Positions 32,132-44,988 are shown, numbered from the stretch's first letter. The stretch: DNA of 64,000 nucleotides from Kitagawia praeruptora (GCA_037693485.1 CM075344.1:98305001-98369000); one strand, 5' to 3'. Numbers and translations: made by a program. The notes: generated from the sequence alone by a model not told the origin.

Positions 32132-33805
32132 GTTTTTCTTTTTGACGAAAAAGAGCGAAAGCAAACATTACTTAGAATACTCAATCCAAAATATAAAGTT
32201 ATTACAGACCCAAATGTTTTCATCTAGAAAGGGTTGAAGATCCGCAAAAGGCTACTACCTGAGGTGACGGTAAATGCGGGATAGTTTCCTGGTTTTTAAA
32301 AGCTAACATAAGTCATGCTTGTAAACAAACCTAACTAGTTTCAGTTGATAACCTATCCGACTAAGTCCTCACACCTGAGGCAGACGAGCATCGAATAGCC
32401 TACGGAACTACTGCGCGTTTCCCACGTGCTTTCTGGGGGGTTGATGTGTCTGAGCCATGCCTACCTGTTGTTGTTTGTGATATGTATAGAAAAGCAAGTG
32501 TGAGCATAATCGCTCAACAATATAATAATAGTATTGCAAGGATACTTGTGTTTCATTTGAAAACTGAGTAGTATAATATAATTCCAGCTTTTAATAGCAT
32601 TTACTTTCCCTGAGTCATTTTAAAACAAGTGCATTAGGATTTCACAATCTTTTCTTGATGAGTTCAACACTGACAACACTATCGGTTCTGGAGCACCTGG
32701 GCTTCTAGTACAGTGTAGCAGCACAATTCCAATTGGAAGAATGAGACTATTTCGGAGTACCACCCAATACAAGGTGATCAGCCATTGTATCATACAAAAC
32801 TTTGCTACTAGTAGATGGGAGACGAACCTACTATGGAGGTCGTGGCCCTGACCGCATTCGGGTCGCATGATGGACTTGCCTACCGCAAGCCCCTTACACA
32901 TGTACATATATCTTGAAGGACTCGCCTACCGCTAGCCCCTTACACTTCGATATATGTATAACCGGATGGACATGCCTACCGCAAGCCCCTTACACCGAAA
33001 CACCCTCCGGTCCCCAGAGCCGTTAAAACCAAACTTTGAAACCTTTTAAAACCTTTACTTCCGGAAGAAAATAAGGAAGTAAGTTCATCTCACGAGTTGA
33101 TCTTCGTCAACTATTTTTCTTTACTCAGAGAATTCTTTTCAAACTTTGCGTGGGAGTTATTCGGAGTTTTCTTAAGGATTTTCAAAACCTGACCCTCCTG
33201 GTCGAGGTAGGGCCTTTGCACTGATTGCGCTTTAACTTGTAGCAAAGGGAGAAAACATTTATAACTGCTCCCAAAATTTTGGGTTCTCAAGTTTTGATGA
33301 GTTTGCAAGCCATGGGGTGGTTTTTACGAAGTATGTATAAATATAAAAATATTGGAGAACCCCTGCTACTTTTAGATATTTTTCTGAAGGCTAGAACATA
33401 TTTAAAATAATTTTTAATGGCCATAAATAATTTTTAAATAGGCCAAATAGATTTTAAATAATTTTTAAATAATATTCAGAATATTTATATCATTTTTAAA
33501 TAGTATTAACTAATTATTAAATAATTATTAAATTATTAAATAATTAATCAATAATAAAATAATTAAATAAATTGACTTTAAATGAATATTGAAATTAATA
33601 TTCATTTAATTAATAAATATTCAAATAATATTTATTAAATAATTTAAAAATAAATAATTCCGATATTCTTAAATTTTTAAAATCATTAGAATCCTTTCGA
33701 TCATTATAAATATCAATCTCCGGGATTACCGGGTTTTTACATAAAATACTCCGACTCCCGATTTATATCCGAAAGTACTTATGCTCTATCCGAGCCTTGA
33801 ATATA

Positions 33806-33877
<72 letters not shown>

Positions 33878-35616
33878 TAACTTAATTTAGCTCCACAAGT
33901 ACTTAGGGAAAATCATACGTGCATTTGTAAGCTTTCTCGCAAAATATGTAAAACAATACATGAATTCATATCACAACAACAACAGTTTTTGAAATATACT
34001 AAAAGTTCGGTTTTAGAAAACTTGCCTGACAGAGTCGGGGAAGTGAAATCTCGAGTCCTAGGGTGATGATCTATAATGAACAAATTGGTCAGCTTTTTAA
34101 ACGAATTAATTATCCGATATTCATATAACGTAATCAATTCCCTTAGAGAACTCTTATTGTCCAAGTTGAACCCATATACTTTGATGACATTCCTTGACCG
34201 AAATAAAGTTACCAATTTTATTCGAGTCGAGTTTCAATTTCGTTTGATTTTATTCGGTGTTAAGTTTTCTTAGCGTTCGTCCCCTAAAGGTGTTTTTCAT
34301 TCGCGCGACTTTGGTTCGAACATTTTTATAAAATTGAAAAATAATCCTGTTTATGAATTTCTTTTTCCCATGTCTTCTTACTGTCCAAGATACTTGTCAC
34401 GATTTTACCATAATTCTTAACATCATCTAAGTACCTCTTTGGTTGTCTACAAGAGTACTTAATTCTGTAGTTAAGTTTTCATGCACGGCTCCGACTTAAA
34501 ACTTTTTGAAAAATCGAAAATTCATCCTTTTGACTTTAAATTTATACAGAGCCTTAACCACTAACTAATCCACCTTCTGTAAAATGTTCATAATTTTTAA
34601 CCACGTTTAAGGGGTTCGTGTAGTCTCTCAAAGTCAGTTCAACGTAGCAGTTTCTGCTCAGGACCACTCTTCACTAATTGGACCATAACTCTCAAACCAT
34701 ACGTCCTCTCATAATGAACTTTCTATGCCTAGAAACTACAAAAAAAACCTTTCCAAATCTGTGCAGTGGGGTTTAATTAAACAGGGTTTGGTGGTCTGAA
34801 ATTCCATCACAAAACAGAACATGTCACAAAGACTCCAACATTCACTTTTTATGGCTTTAACTTGCAAGATCTACTACCATACTTTAATACAACCATCACA
34901 ATCACCAAGATTCTCATCTTTAACACATATAAGACTATATAATCCAAGAACATGCCTTATAACATCATATCTAACATTAATTCTTAAGATGTTATCATCC
35001 AAAGTCCGAATCACCAAAATCAACATCAATACTTGCAAATCTTAAAAGTACCAACTATAAATTCATCATGGCTAAGGGTGAAGAAGATTTATACCTTTCT
35101 TGAAGCTTTAGTAATCTTGTATGAGCTTGGTAAACCTTAAGAACCCCTTGATGAGTATATTATAAGCCTTAATCTTCAAGATCTAGACAAGAACTCCATT
35201 TAAGTCACTATTCATCTTGAACTTCAACAATATTTCTCACCATGCTAGACACTAAATAAAATATGGGAATTTTAACATACCTTAATATTACTATGTAGAA
35301 GCTTGGGATTAATTTGGTGAATTAAGAAGTGGTAGAAGTGGAAGAAATTTTTTTTCTCCCCCCATGAAGCTCTCGTCCGAATGGATGAAAAAGGAGAGTG
35401 GAGTGGCTTTTGCTTGATGTTTTTTTTTGTGGTCTAATGCTAACTTATGGTGTGTATAATATGTATGTACGTGCTAGTAGCCTTTTTAGCTTGTACCCGT
35501 GCCTAATGCTTGACTTTAAACACTTGGTGATCCATGATTCATGGAAGGATGTTGCTAACTACTTGGTTGGTTACTAACTATTATTCTAACTACTAGTTAG
35601 CTTGCTCTTGGAGTTG
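32132..35616. other. Old LTR-retrotransposon-derived noncoding DNA (probably LTR)
   Basis: No coding sequence is supported. At about 32870-33000 three units built on GCCTACCGCAAGCCCCTTACAC recur every 40-60 bp. Positions 33340-33700 are extremely AT-rich with repeated AATAATTTTTAAATA. An (AT)n tract lies at 33809-33872. The minus strand at 34900-35400 resembles a long LTR leader region. Ends cannot be fixed; it may belong to the chromovirus remnant at 57862-59655. Confidence 0.45.
33809..33872. repeat. (AT)n microsatellite
   Basis: About 32 uninterrupted AT dinucleotides. Confidence 0.95.
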
Positions 35617-35621
35617 GTTAC

Positions 35622-36727
35622 TGTAATATCCCGTAATTTTTAGAATAATAATAATAAAAGAATAATAGAATAAAAAGGATTAAAATTAGATTATAAATAG
35701 GATTTAAAATTGGTTTAGCTTAATTGGGCCTAAAATATGGATCGGATTTGAATACAGATAACTTGTAGGTTTGGACATAGGGTTTTGTAACATTATAAAT
35801 ACATCATATTCTCATTCCTCATCTTTTACAACAAAATTCGTAGGATTTTTCACACACAATTCATCAATCTTGTAAAATTCGTAAAAAATTCATCGTAAGT
35901 CAGAATTCATTGATTCTAGACTTTTCGGAAAGGTCTTTCCGTGCTCCACAACTTTTGTTCTTTGAGTTTTTCAAGAAAACATCGTTTAGAGGGTCAAAAA
36001 GTCAAAATATAGATCTGGTCAAGAGTGATTACATGTTTTCGATTCTTGTTTTTCCGTGTCGAGGTAAGTTTCTAATTGATTCTTGCTAGTGTTTTCCAAA
36101 TTACGTGTTATGTGTATGTATTTTTTATTAGAACTTGGGCTAGGTGATTATATTTTGAAGTTATATGTATTATTGTATATATGTGTTATGTGTAAGCAAT
36201 AGTCTTGGTACTCTGATTTATGCCATGGTTTGCGAAAATAAGAATAAGAATAAGGACCGAGTCACCGGGTTGTAATGGCAGTTTTTCTGAAAATTTAGCA
36301 CCGTTATCACCGGGTTGTAGTGGTCGTGGTATGAATCATGTGTTTCAAGTTATTGTTGTTATGTGCTATAGAATTGTATCGAATAAGAATAAGTGCATCG
36401 TAAGTGATCGTTTCGTATATCGTTATTATATCGTATTGAATATTATACTATCTTGTATTATATGTGTTACTTGGCCTAACTAGTTGGATCAATTGGTTAT
36501 TTGCTGGGCTGTTTAGCTCATTCTTTTAATTTTCAGGTTCAATGTAAGATCGAGTGAATAGAATTGGAGTTTGAAGAGCTTAGGTTCGGAGTAGATTAGC
36601 TTTTAGTTTGTCATTCTTAGCTGCGCTTTTGTAATAGTCACCATTGTAATAGACTTTTGATGATTAGATTGTATTTTGGTTCAGTTTTTGATTTAGAATT
36701 AATAGTCCGAAAAATCGGGCTGTTACA
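35622..36727 (+). mobile_element. Solo LTR, chromovirus-like, TSD GTTAC
   Basis: It starts TGTAATATCCCG and ends CGGGCTGTTACA, with inverted similarity between the ends. Exact 5-bp duplications GTTAC flank it (35617-35621, 36728-36732). A TATA box TATAAATA at 35794-35801 supports plus orientation. No internal region remains, so it formed by LTR-LTR recombination. Confidence 0.85.
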
Positions 36728-36763
36728 GTTACGAATTGTATTTTGTATTCTTAGCTGACCAGC

Positions 36764-37257
36764 TGTTGTGGAATAAAAACTAGGTTACGAATTGTATTTA
36801 ATGCTAGGGTTGGTGAGCTTCGGGCTTTAATGGCTGTTTCCATGTTCGAGACTAATCGATCCTCACAGAGTGCCTACGTATCTCGTATTGAGAATCAAGC
36901 CAAGACGTAGTTCTGAGAATGAGGGGTCAGACCCTTTATATAGGCTTAGAAGCCTTACAATCGTAGTAGGGTTAGGTGACTTGGTGGGTAAGTCACCGCC
37001 TAGAAGAAGGTTCCAAATCCTAGTATGTAGGAACCAGTTTCCATGTTGAAATGTGTATCTTGGAGGCTAAGTCAGGCAAGAGTAATATCCTTGTTTGACT
37101 CTTATTGCTGAGCTGGTTATTACCCCTAATATTAATTACGAAATTAATATTATAAATAGGGTTTGGGCCCATCTGGCGGGCCCCACGTTTGGACCATTCT
37201 AGGTCTAATTAATGCCACATTAAATGTGTCTTTAGGGCTTACATTTAGCCCATATCA
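36764..37257 (-). repeat. 3' LTR of the Tat/Retand-like element
   Basis: TGTTGTGGAATAAAAAC to GCCCATATCA. The sense TATATAAA box lies at 36935-36942. PPT (AAGTTGGGGGGCAAA on minus) follows at 37258-37272. Confidence 0.92.
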
Positions 37258-37272
37258 TTTGCCCCCCAACTT
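37258..37272 (-). other. Polypurine tract of the Tat/Retand-like element
   Basis: AAGTTGGGGGGCAAA on minus, directly before the 3' LTR. Confidence 0.8.
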
Positions 37273-37394
37273 CTAGGAAAACTGATCAGGTTTTCCTTGA
37301 AGTTTTAACGGCCTTTCCGAGACTTGGGTCAGGGTTTATTGCTCTTACGCGAGTACTTTCAACAATATCATCTTAATGTAAAGCGTGGAGCGAC

Positions 37395-37962
37395 CGACGC
37401 ATTTACGACGATGTTGAACGACACTAAACGGTGTTAAACGGCACTACACAGCGCTAATCAGCCTTAAACAACGTTTAAACAGTGTTAAATGATGTTAAAC
37501 GGCATAAGACGGCACTAACAGCACTAATCGGTCCTAATATGTGCTTATCGGCACTAATATGTGCTTATCAGCACTAATTTGTGCTTAAATGGCACTAATC
37601 TGTGCTAATCGGTACTAATATGTGCTTAAACGGAACTAATCTGTGCTAATCGGCACTAATCTGTGCTTAAACGGCACTAATCTGTGTTAATCGGCAATAA
37701 TTTGTGCTTAAACGACACAAATCTGTGCTAATCGGCACTAATCTATGCTAATCGGCAATAATTTGTGCTTAAACGACACTAATCTGTGCTAATTGGCACT
37801 AATATGTGCTTAAACGGCACTAATCTGTGCTAATCGGCACTAATCTGTGCTTAAACGGCACTAATCTGTGCAAATCGGCACTAATCTGTGCTAATCGGCA
37901 CTAATCTGTGCTAACAGGCACTAAACAGTGCTTAAACAGCACTAAACGGTGCTAATCTTGAC
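37395..37962 (-). repeat. Tandem array 1 in the 3' UTR (~21-bp unit)
   Basis: About 25 degenerate copies of GGCACTAATCTGTGCTAATC and the variant ending TTAAAC. Such 3' UTR arrays characterise Retand and related Tat elements and can seed satellites. Confidence 0.88.
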
Positions 37963-38039
37963 CTCTTTTTAGTACTGAAAATCATCCAAGATTCGCTGAA
38001 AAAGTCGAGATCTAGGTCTGAAAACTATCCGAGGTTCGC

Positions 38040-38310
38040 TGAAAAAGTCGGGTTCTGGGACCACAAACTACCCGTGATCGGCCGGATCAACGGGTAGCTC
38101 GTGGTCGGCTAGCCCGTGATCGGCCGAAGGCCTCCCGAACACGGTGGTCGGCCAGCTCGTGGTCTTCTGACTCGTGGTCGGCCGGGTCGTGGTCTTCCGA
38201 CTCATGGTCGGCCAGCTCGTGGTCCTCCAACTCGTGGTCGGCTGCTTCATGGTCGGCTGCGGCCCTCCGGGTGTCGTGGTCGGCCACTTCGTGGTTGGCT
38301 AAAAAACCCA
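38040..38310 (-). repeat. Tandem array 2 in the 3' UTR (GTGGTCGGCC units)
   Basis: A GC-rich array of about 15-bp units such as CTCGTGGTCGGCCAG and CTCGTGGTCTTCCGA. Its minus-strand translation shows ADHE/EDHE repeats, a by-product of the repeat period being a multiple of three. Confidence 0.85.
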
Positions 38311-38329
38311 GGCCTAAACCCATTCGTGG

Positions 38330-38812
38330 TTTTAAAAGAAATCATGGATCTCGGATCTAAAGTCATCCGTGGTCCTAGAAACCATGGATCTAGGATCTAA
38401 AATCATCCGTGGTCTTAAGGATCAAGAATCTTGATCTTGATCTCAAGTCATCAGTTTGGTCATTCGTGACTTCGTTATCTTAAGCATCAAGAATCTTGAT
38501 CTTGATCTCAAATCATCCGCGATCTCAAGGAGAATCATGGATCTAGGATCTAAAATTATCCGTGATCTTAAGGATCAAGAATCTTGATCTTGATCTCAAG
38601 TCATCAGTTTGGTCATTCGTGACTTCGTTATCTTAAGGATCAAGAATCTTGATCTTGATCTCAAATCACTATTTTGGTCATTCGTGACTTCGTTATCTTA
38701 AGGATCAAGAATCTTGATCTTGATCTTAAATCATCCGTGATCTCAAGGAGAATCATTGATCTAGGATCTAAAATTATCCATGATCCTAAAAAATATGGAC
38801 TTGGGATAAAAA
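38330..38812 (-). repeat. Tandem array 3 in the 3' UTR (GATCAAGAATCTTGATC units)
   Basis: Degenerate units of about 65-90 bp contain the near-palindrome GATCAAGAATCTTGATC at about 38418, 38484, 38573, 38637 and 38703, alternating with TCATTCGTGACTTCGTTATC. Confidence 0.85.
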
Positions 38813-38818
38813 ATCATC

Positions 38819-39220
38819 TATGGTCGGCTGACGTCCTCCTCGGAGCGTGGTCGGCCAATTGGTGGTCGGCTGGGGCCTGTGGGTCTCCATGACTGTAGAA
38901 AACTCATAGATCTTCGCGTGGACTGTAAGATCGTCGAAATCTGATACCCGGAGCTCAAGATATTGCCCAAACAGCGTCAACAGTCCGTGTAGGAGTAAAA
39001 ATCAGTCTTGGTCGGCTGACGCCCTCCTCGGACCTTGGTCGGCCAATGGTGGTCGGCTAGTGGTCTCCAAGATTATAGAAAACTCAGAGATCTTCGCGTG
39101 GACTATAAGATCGTCCAAATCTTATACCCGGAGCTCAAGATATGGCCCAAACAGCGTCAACAGTCCGTGTAGGAGTAAAAATCAGTCTTGGTCGGCTGAC
39201 GCCCTCCTCGGAGCTTGGTT
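38819..39220 (-). repeat. Tandem array 4 in the 3' UTR (~180-bp unit)
   Basis: Two full copies and the start of a third with a period of 180 bp. Each full unit contains the module ATCTTCGCGTGG...CTCAAGATATGGCCC (38910-38974 and 39090-39154) that is also present in the U3 of the Athila LTRs. Confidence 0.88.
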
Positions 39221-39589
39221 TTGAACCTTGAGTTCATTCATGGTTGTTGGTTATCATCAACCCTTGACTCTCATCCTTGTGATGAAGTTCTTTAGTTCTT
39301 ACCTCATCCTTGTTTCTCATGGAGGAGGTCTTCCTTCTCGGTTGATCATTCAGGTAGCTCACTTGCTCCTTAGTGATTGACCTTAGGCCTGGTATGCCTT
39401 TGTTGGTTTTCAACCCTTTAGCTTGATTCTAGGTTTCCAACCTTATTCTTATGCTCATATAACCTTTCTTAGGTCTCAACTTGACTAACGACTCTTGATT
39501 CGAGTCCTTAAACTCAAACGACAAGCTCGATTGGAGGCAGACAGCCTTGTTGGCCATCAAGGCTTAAATTTTCTGTCGGGATTTGAGAT

Positions 39590-41673
39590 TCAAGATTTTG
39601 AGTATTGAATGACAAAGGACCTCTTATCTCAACATTCTCACTAATAGTTTCTGTGCTTTTACGGCATTATCAGGGAGCCAACCAGTCTCAAGATGAGCTT
39701 TGAGAGGGTCTATCCTTTAGCTTACACCAACTGGTGCTACCAATTTCGAATCGATGGTGGGGTCTTCAGGACTTGGAAGTAAAAAATCTCTGCATAATTT
39801 TCTATCTCAGAAGAGGTGAACTTAAATAGGGCATCGGCCTTAATGTTCTCATTTCTTGGAATGTGCTCCTCATAGCGCTCATCATACTGAGTCATATCAG
39901 CCTTCACAACTCTCAAATACTTTGTCATAGCTTCAAATTCACCATTCACTTACGAGACTACCAGTCTTGAATCTCCAAAAACTTTGAGGTTCTTGACCCT
40001 CAGTATTCTGGCCAAGCCCAATCCGGCTATCAAGGCTTCATATTCAGCTTCATTGTTGGTAGTAGGAAAATCTAACTTCAAAGCATACTCAACCGTGAAC
40101 CCATCGGGGCTTTGCAAAACCAAACCTGCACCACTACATTTTGTTTTTGATGCTGAATCAAAATAGAGCACCCAATATTCCTTCTGATCAGGTACAAGCT
40201 CTTCATCTTTATCCTCACTTCTAGGGGTGGTTACTACCTCCTGCCCCCCGACTTCTTGGTTGCCAATGGTACATTCAACCACGAAGTCAGCCAATGCTCG
40301 AGCCTTGATGGCTGTCCGAGGTTTATATGTGATGTCAAATTTTCCAAGTTCGATCGTCCACTTGGCTAGCCTTCCACTGGCCTTCGAGCTGTGCAAAATA
40401 TTTCTCAACTACTGGTCCGTCAGGACTTCAATCTTGTGTGACTGAAAGTATGGTCGTAGCTTCCTCGAAGCTGTTATCAATGCCAATACAAACTTCTCAA
40501 TGGGAGAGTAATTTAACTCAGCCCCGTGCAACACCTTGCTCACGTAGTAGATGGGTTTTTGAACCTTGTTCTCCTTTCGAATGAGGACGGCACTCAGTGC
40601 TTGTTCAGATACCGCCAAATATAAGTAAAAAGTCTCCCTAGGACTAGGTTTGGCCAACAACGGGGCTTCAGCCATGTATTTCTTCAATTTTTCAAAGGCC
40701 TCTTGGCTTTCGGGTGTCCACTCAACGTTATTCACCTTTTTCAATGCTTGAAAGAAAGGTAAGCATTTATCACTAGACTTGGAGATGAATCTTCCTAACG
40801 CTGCTACTCGGCCCATTAACTTTTGCACATCTCTTATTGAGAGTGGGGGCTCCATATCTAAAATTGCTTTGATCTTATCGGGGTTGGCTTCTATTCCTCT
40901 CTTTGAAACCATTAGACCCAAAAAATTTCCTGATTCAACGCCAAAAACACACTTGGCTGGATTCAACATCATCTTATGGTGCCTCGGCACTTCGAATGCC
41001 TCTCTGAGGTGCTTCATGTGATCTGCCTTGAATAGGCTCTTGACTAACATGTCATCTACATAAACCTCCATGGTTTTTCCAATCAGATGGGCGAATATCT
41101 TATTCACCAGTCGTTGGTAAGTAGCTCCTGCATTCTTTAGACCAGAAGCCATAACAAGATGGCAGAAAACACCAAAGTCAGTTATGAAAGATACCTTAGG
41201 GATGTCATCCTTGTGCATCTTAATCTGATTGTAGCCACTGAACCCATCCATGAAGCTCAACATCTCATGTCTAGTTGTGGCATCTATCAACATGTCTATC
41301 CTCGGTAGAGGAAAACAATCCTTCGGGCATGCATCATTCAAATCAGCGAAGTCTATACACATCCTCCATTTCCCATTTGCATTCTTAACCATAACAGGGT
41401 TAGCTAACCATTCAAGAAACTGAATCTCTTCACTAAACCCAGCCTCTAAGAGATTGTCAACTTCTTGTTTAATGGCCTCCTGCCTTTCAGGAGCAAAATT
41501 CCTTTTTTTTTCTGCTTTATTGTCTTCCACCCAGGATCAACATTCAACTTGTGAGTTATGAGTTGGGGATCAATCCCTGGCATGTCAGCTTTAGTCCAAG
41601 CAAACACATCACTATTTTCTTGCAAGAATGCTATCAACTTGCCCTTCAGGGGTTCTTTCAAAGATGATCCCAT
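39590..41673 (-). pseudogene. Broken RT, RNase H and archaeal-type RNase H of the Tat/Retand-like element
   Basis: Sense order: pre-RT (41673-41446, FAWTKADMPGID), a frameshift at an eight-T run (plus, about 41505-41512), RT (41530 on: MCIDFADLNDACPKDCFPLPRID, YVDDMLVKS), RNase H (PIYYVSKVLHGAELNY, VLTDQ), an in-frame TAG at 40409, then the second RNase H (YFDSASKTKCSGAGLVL, NNEAEYEALIAGL, GDSRLVVS), a TAA near 39950, and a frameshifted tail readable as DPLKAHLETGWLPDNAVKAQ to about 39600. The integrase finger and core never appear. CPKDCFPLPRID and the double RNase H place it in the Tat clade. Several lesions and lack of integrase show it is inactive. Confidence 0.88.
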
Positions 41674-42635
41674 ATAAGTAACTTCTCAGCTCGCTTGGCC
41701 GTCATGGCTTCAATGTTTGTCTTGGTCTTGGGTGTTGAATGTCGATGTTCGAAGGTTGAACACCAAAGTTCGAAATCAAGGGTTTTCAATCTCAATGGTG
41801 TTTTAAATCACCGAAATATCTATCAGAGCTACCGGTCCAAGGCCAGGGGGTTTCTGGTTAGCCTCACGAGGTCTTGAACCTTCCCTATGAGGTTTTCAAA
41901 ATTACATATTGGTTTTCAAGTCAACACGAAGTTTCAACCTTTGGATCTTAATTGGAGGTTCATGACCCCCTCAAGTTTGGCCTTCATAACTAACCTTGGC
42001 CTTCATGGCTAATCTTGGCCTTCATGGCTAATAGCTTCTGTTCTTCAACCTAGGATTCAGGGTTGATTCCTCGATTTTGATTCCGATAAATGTAATCCCG
42101 TTGGCTTCTTTCCTTTTAAACTTCTGAGACGAGAGCTTGCTTGAACTTCTTAATCCTTGCTTAAGGTTATCTATTGGCCTTCATCCTTGGATCCTTAATC
42201 CAAGTACTTAATAAGTATTGAAGAGTAGCTAGTCCTTAACATCCTCGGCCTTTCATGGCTTTGACTGTTGCATATGGCTTTTATCATCTTTTCTTTTATC
42301 CAGGGTCCTTTACAGACTTAAACTCTTACTTGGTTGCGTTGTAACCCAACTCTTGACCCTTCAGGATTTTCACCTATGCATTTGTTTTTTTCCATTCGTG
42401 TATTCTTTAATTTTTGGTACTCGGTCATCCTTCACTTGCACTCATCGGGTGCTCGGCACATAAATAAAATCACTCAATCAATGAATGGAAATCAAACTTG
42501 CATTAATAACTTGAAATGGGTTCAACCCTTACATAGAGTACTACTGTCCTACTCGGAGCAACATGCTCTACAATGGTTTCAATGAACCTTAATTCTGCTT
42601 CTATTAGATGAAGCTAAGTCCTACTAGGATAACTT
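41674..42635 (-). other. Noncoding spacer misplaced between protease and RT
   Basis: No coding sequence is seen. Repeated phrases GGCCTTCATGGCTAAT and CATGGCTT occur. It resembles the style of the 3' UTR spacer at 39200-39590 rather than pol coding DNA. Confidence 0.5.
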
Positions 42636-42885
42636 GAGCCCATCGGGGCATTGCAAGACTAGGCCTGCATCACTTGATTTTGTTTCACTTGATTTTGTTT
42701 TTGATGCTTCATCAAAATAAAGCACCCACTACTCCTTCTGGTCTTCTCATTCTTATTCTGAAGTTCACTTCCTGCTTGGGGTACTACCTCCTGCCCCCCG
42801 ACTTCTTGGTTGCCCATGGTACATTCAACCACGAAGTCAGTTAACGCCTTAGCCTCAATGGCTGTTCGAGGCTTCTGTGTGATGT
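42636..42885 (-). repeat. Ectopic copy of the RNase H junction (matches 40102-40340)
   Basis: The block CCTCCTGCCCCCCGACTTCT and its surroundings, encoding FVVECTMGNQEVGGQEVV, repeat the segment at 40102-40340 (FVVECTIGNQEVGGQEVV) in the same orientation with roughly 85% identity by eye. It lies between protease and RT, where it does not belong. Confidence 0.8.
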
Positions 42886-43363
42886 TCTCTACTGGCCTTT
42901 CTCGGTGTTCCTTGTTACTGCGGACATCCATGTCTTCAATCGAAAGGACCTGCCCCCCGACTCCGTCAGGCCTTAACGCGGCTACATAACAGCTTCGTGC
43001 CATCTTTTGATCGCCTTTATGTTCTCCAACACCATTCCTGGTTGGGAACTTGATCTTCATATGATAAGTTGAGGTAACAACCTTGAATGCATGAAGTCCA
43101 GTCCTTCCGAGGATAGCATTGTACGTTGAAACCGCCTTGATTACCAGGAAGTTCAACATCTGAGTGGCCTTCTTGGGCTCCTATCCAATAGTCACAAGCA
43201 ATTGGATAGTCCCTTCAACTTTGGATCCTACTCCATTAAATCCATATATAGGCATGTTATTGGGGGTCAACTGAGATTCATTGTACCCTATCTTCACAAA
43301 TGCATCATGAAACAGAACGTCAACAGAAGCTCCACTATCTATCAAGACTCGCTTCACCTTTGA
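42886..43363 (-). pseudogene. Protease part of the Tat/Retand-like polyprotein
   Basis: The sense frame entering from the nested insertion reads KVKRVLIDSGASVDVLFHDA, the aspartic protease active site, then NNMPIYGFNG and AILGRTGLHAF. The nested element cut the polyprotein about a dozen codons before the active-site Asp. The downstream frame runs into the ectopic RNase H copy. Confidence 0.82.
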
Positions 43364-43368
43364 GTTTC

Positions 43369-44988
43369 TGTTTACACAAAATCACGCAAGCGTACGTGGT
43401 CACAAGTAATATAGATATAAGTTGAGTTCGTTCCCACAGAGATCTGGTTATGGTTTCAATTCAGTTCATGCACCTATGCAACAATGTATGATTATTATCC
43501 GCTGCTAAGACAAATAACAAATATGGGTTTTAACTATCTAAATTAAACTAAGATGCAAATTAATAAACTAAGAATTAATTAACTAATGAGAATTAAAATC
43601 GAATTACTTCTACAAGAGAAACCATGGTATCCTAACTTCATTAAATACTTCCTTTAGAGATCATGCCTTAATCAATATATGTGATGGTTTCGATATCTGA
43701 TCGGACAACACGAAACAAGTAAAAGTTACCTCTCGGTATACTAGTACCAAACTAAACATACATCCACAAAAGAGATAGAAGATGAATAGACACCAATTAT
43801 GCTTAGACCCTATATCTCTATAGAATTTGAAAACATAACGGTTGAAGAACAAGTTATCCACATAGATCACATAGGGTAGCATAATATCTCTATTTACGCC
43901 ACAAATCATGATGTTAAAACATCAACCTATCCTATGCTAGCATGGCAAGTTCTAAATCTCAAGATCCACTCTCGTTTCGCAAGAGATTAACAAATTAGAT
44001 GTTCATGACGCATCTAAACACATGAAACACAACCATACAAGGATATCAATAATTCATCACACACATATCAAATAAGCAATCAACTACTAAATTCCATAAA
44101 TAAATCCGTTAGGACCCCATGACAACGATTAGCTCATGATCGAACTTCTCATCGTCACGGGGTCTAATGAAAACACGATGTAAAACAAATACAATGATAT
44201 AAATTTCTGGTGTATTGTGTCTTGTCGTGGTCTTGATTATGTCCCCCCAAGAGGTGTATTTATAGCCCCAAATGCCTCCTCAACCAAGTAATTACCGTCT
44301 TTGATTTAGGATAGAATTCCGGTAATTTTCCTTTCTTGAATGAAATAGAATTGCAATTGCCATGTATAAGTCTGATTCTAGAAGCTTCTGGTCATCCAAG
44401 GTAATTCCACAATGATTAGAATTAGAAAATAATGCAATTTCCTTCTCAGAATGGGTTTCCAAAAGTTCTGGAATTTTCTGGCAGTGTCAGGTGCTCAAGA
44501 CCACTTTAGAATGAAAGAGAATTCCGTTATCTTCGCGTGGGCAGTTGAATCGTCCAAAACGGACTTGTAGAACTCAAGATATGGCCAAAACAAATATCAG
44601 AAATTTTGGCTGATTTTCCCGCGCCCGCGCGCCCGCGCCGCCCGCCGCGCGCTACTGTTCATTCCCGCGCGCCCGCGCCCGCGCCCGAAATCAGCACAAA
44701 TTAGGCGCGGCCGCGCCCGACCTACTGTTCATTTGCTGATTTTGCTCTATTTTCTTCGTTTTAACTCCGATTTTCATTCCGTTTCTTCCGGCACTCTCGC
44801 AATTTGATGTACTTTCATTTTTTAAGCTCAAAACCCACCAATTAAACATGGAAAACATCATCCCACATCCGACTCTTATTCCTGCACAAATTCACTACAA
44901 ACACATCAAAAACACCACATACTTGAGTCCAAGTACACCAATTTAAGCCGAATTGAAGCGATCCAAGTGGATATAACTCCACTTATCA
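43369..44988 (-). repeat. 3' LTR of the gag-only element
   Basis: Contains the sense TATA box TATAAATA (44257-44264), the shared U3 module (44529-44592) and a GC-rich CGCGCCCGCG island (about 44617-44725) in otherwise AT-rich DNA. The PPT is at 44989-45003. Confidence 0.92.

Noticed and set aside
35622..36727. Possibility that this is the 3' LTR of the chromovirus fragment at 57862-59655
   Set aside because: It has its own exact TSD on both sides, no PPT precedes it, and its TATA box suggests the opposite orientation.
36728..36763. GTTACGAATTGTATTT next to the solo LTR also occurs inside the adjacent Tat LTR, suggesting a shared boundary
   Set aside because: The exact GTTAC duplication of the solo LTR and the near-match CCAG(C/T) duplication explain the boundaries; 16 bp may be coincidence or local copying.
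38068..38323. Minus ORFs encoding ADHE/EDHE repeats
   Set aside because: A by-product of the tandem array in the Tat element UTR.
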